Origin: Goodfellowiella coeruleoviolacea
GTDB taxonomy: Bacteria > Actinomycetota > Actinomycetes > Mycobacteriales > Pseudonocardiaceae
Reading direction: 5' to 3'
Length of the DNA stretch: 64,000 bases
Assembly: GCF_024171785.1 (NCBI RefSeq)
Contig: NZ_JAMTCK010000013.1
Coordinates: forward strand, 234,204 to 298,203
The notes under the pieces: model-generated
Databases searched by the model: none
Told to the model about the DNA's origin: nothing
Seen by the model: the letters and a program-made list of their open reading frames with translations, nothing else
Part shown: piece by piece, positions 63,657-64,000 of the stretch
How positions within the stretch are numbered: position 1 is the stretch's first letter
How the letters are laid out: every line of letters begins with the position of its first letter
Translations under genes and position numbers: made by a program

Positions 63657-64000
63657 TGAAGTGGGCCCCGGAAGTTGGACTGGAAATCCAGTTCCGACTT
63701 TGGGGGAGCAGTTCGTGCATCCAGGTAGTTCGTTGTCTGAGCGGCAGCGTGAGGCTGCTGTGGCGTTGTTCGGGGAGGGGCACGGGTCGAGGTCCGTCGC
63801 GGGCCGGTTGGGCGTGTCTCGTGACGCGGTGAGAGGGTTGTACCGCCGCTGGCTTCTCCGAGGCGCGGGAGCGCTGATCATGGATTCGACCCCACGGTCG
63901 TTCTCGTTCGAGTTCAAACTCGATGTCGTGCGCCGGTTTGTGGACGGTGAGGCCACCGCGGCCGAGTTGGCCCACGAGCACGACCTGTCCTCACCCGACT
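63657..64000 (+). mobile_element. IS3-family insertion sequence, left part only
   Basis: The left end TGAAGTGGGCCCCGGAAGTT at 63657 matches the IS150-group terminal pattern TG..GT..CCC...AAGTTGGAC. A short perfect hairpin ACTGGA-aa-TCCAGT follows at 63679-63692. A run of ten C residues abuts the end. The element continues beyond the window. Confidence 0.8.
63715..64000 (+). CDS. IS3-family transposase OrfA (3' part beyond window)
   Basis: Starts GTG at 63715 after TTGGGGGAG. The 95 visible residues begin VHPGSSLSERQREAAVALFG and include a first helix-turn-helix (GHGSRSVAGRLGVSRDAVRGLYRRW) and a second (FSFEFKLDVVRRFVDGEATAAELAHEH), the double-HTH form of IS150-type OrfA. OrfB would follow by frameshift outside the window. 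Confidence 0.88.
   Translation, partial: MHPGSSLSERQREAAVALFGEGHGSRSVAGRLGVSRDAVRGLYRRWLLRGAGALIMDSTPRSFSFEFKLDVVRRFVDGEATAAELAHEHDLSSPD

Overview
The window is about 72 % GC with strong G/C at third codon positions, many GTG starts and actinobacterial gene sets: an N-terminal-GNAT acyl-CoA synthetase Pat, DUF3558 lipoprotein, DUF4192, CU044_5270-type anti-sigma partner, F420-dependent Ddn-type oxidoreductase, and lexA/LysM protein/nrdR in the same order as Mycobacterium tuberculosis lexA-Rv2719c-nrdR. The best guess is a filamentous actinomycete of the Pseudonocardiales; genus cannot be fixed from sequence reading alone.

Layout. 1-3.7 kb: an OmpR-type two-component pair (kinase cut by the window edge) and a divergent sigma factor with its membrane partner. 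3.7-7.6 kb: a GT2/GtrA protein translationally coupled to a GT39 membrane glycosyltransferase. 7.8-15.6 kb: GNAT and AhpD-like genes, a 1290-residue P-loop NTPase joined through one membrane segment to an exported type-1 periplasmic-binding domain, a YeeE/TsuA-type thiosulfate permease, an orphan CdiI-like immunity protein and a tiny membrane protein with a RHIM-like amyloid-type motif. 15.7-25 kb: a reversible lysine acetylation pair (Pat, AcuC), a lipoprotein, a sulfurtransferase and the operon dtxR-galK-galE. 25-31.8 kb: DUF4192, a secreted M23 peptidase, a secreted S15 peptidase, an SDR/TetR divergent pair, and a PARG-like protein.

31.9-34.7 kb: a compact class II lasso peptide gene cluster in the order A-C-B1-B2. 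The 44-residue precursor is encoded at 34531-34665 on the minus strand; it has a canonical YxxPxLxxxGxF leader motif, a strong ribosome binding site and a predicted core GGIGFFYDNSFFTFSGGS closing between Gly1 and Asp8. I do not recognise this core among the lasso peptides I know.

34.8-52.5 kb: hrpA, two TetR regulators, a MocR/MFS/epimerase set, an F420-type oxidoreductase and aldo/keto reductase operon controlled by a divergent MerR, an MFS pump with a TetR that shares its operator, a beta-lactamase-type serine hydrolase with a membrane tail, and a PIN-domain toxin-antitoxin pair. 52.7-63.5 kb returns to conserved chromosome: nrdJ, nrdR, a LysM division inhibitor-like gene, lexA with three LexA boxes, a secreted propeller protein, tatA, hflX, an ArsR-type regulator and an MFS transporter. 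The window ends inside an IS3-family element.

Three properties run through the window: in-frame degenerate minisatellites inside otherwise ordinary proteins, a repeated near-palindrome TCCACTGTGGA, and well-formed perfect hairpins between convergent genes. No tRNA, rRNA, CRISPR array or phage genes were seen.
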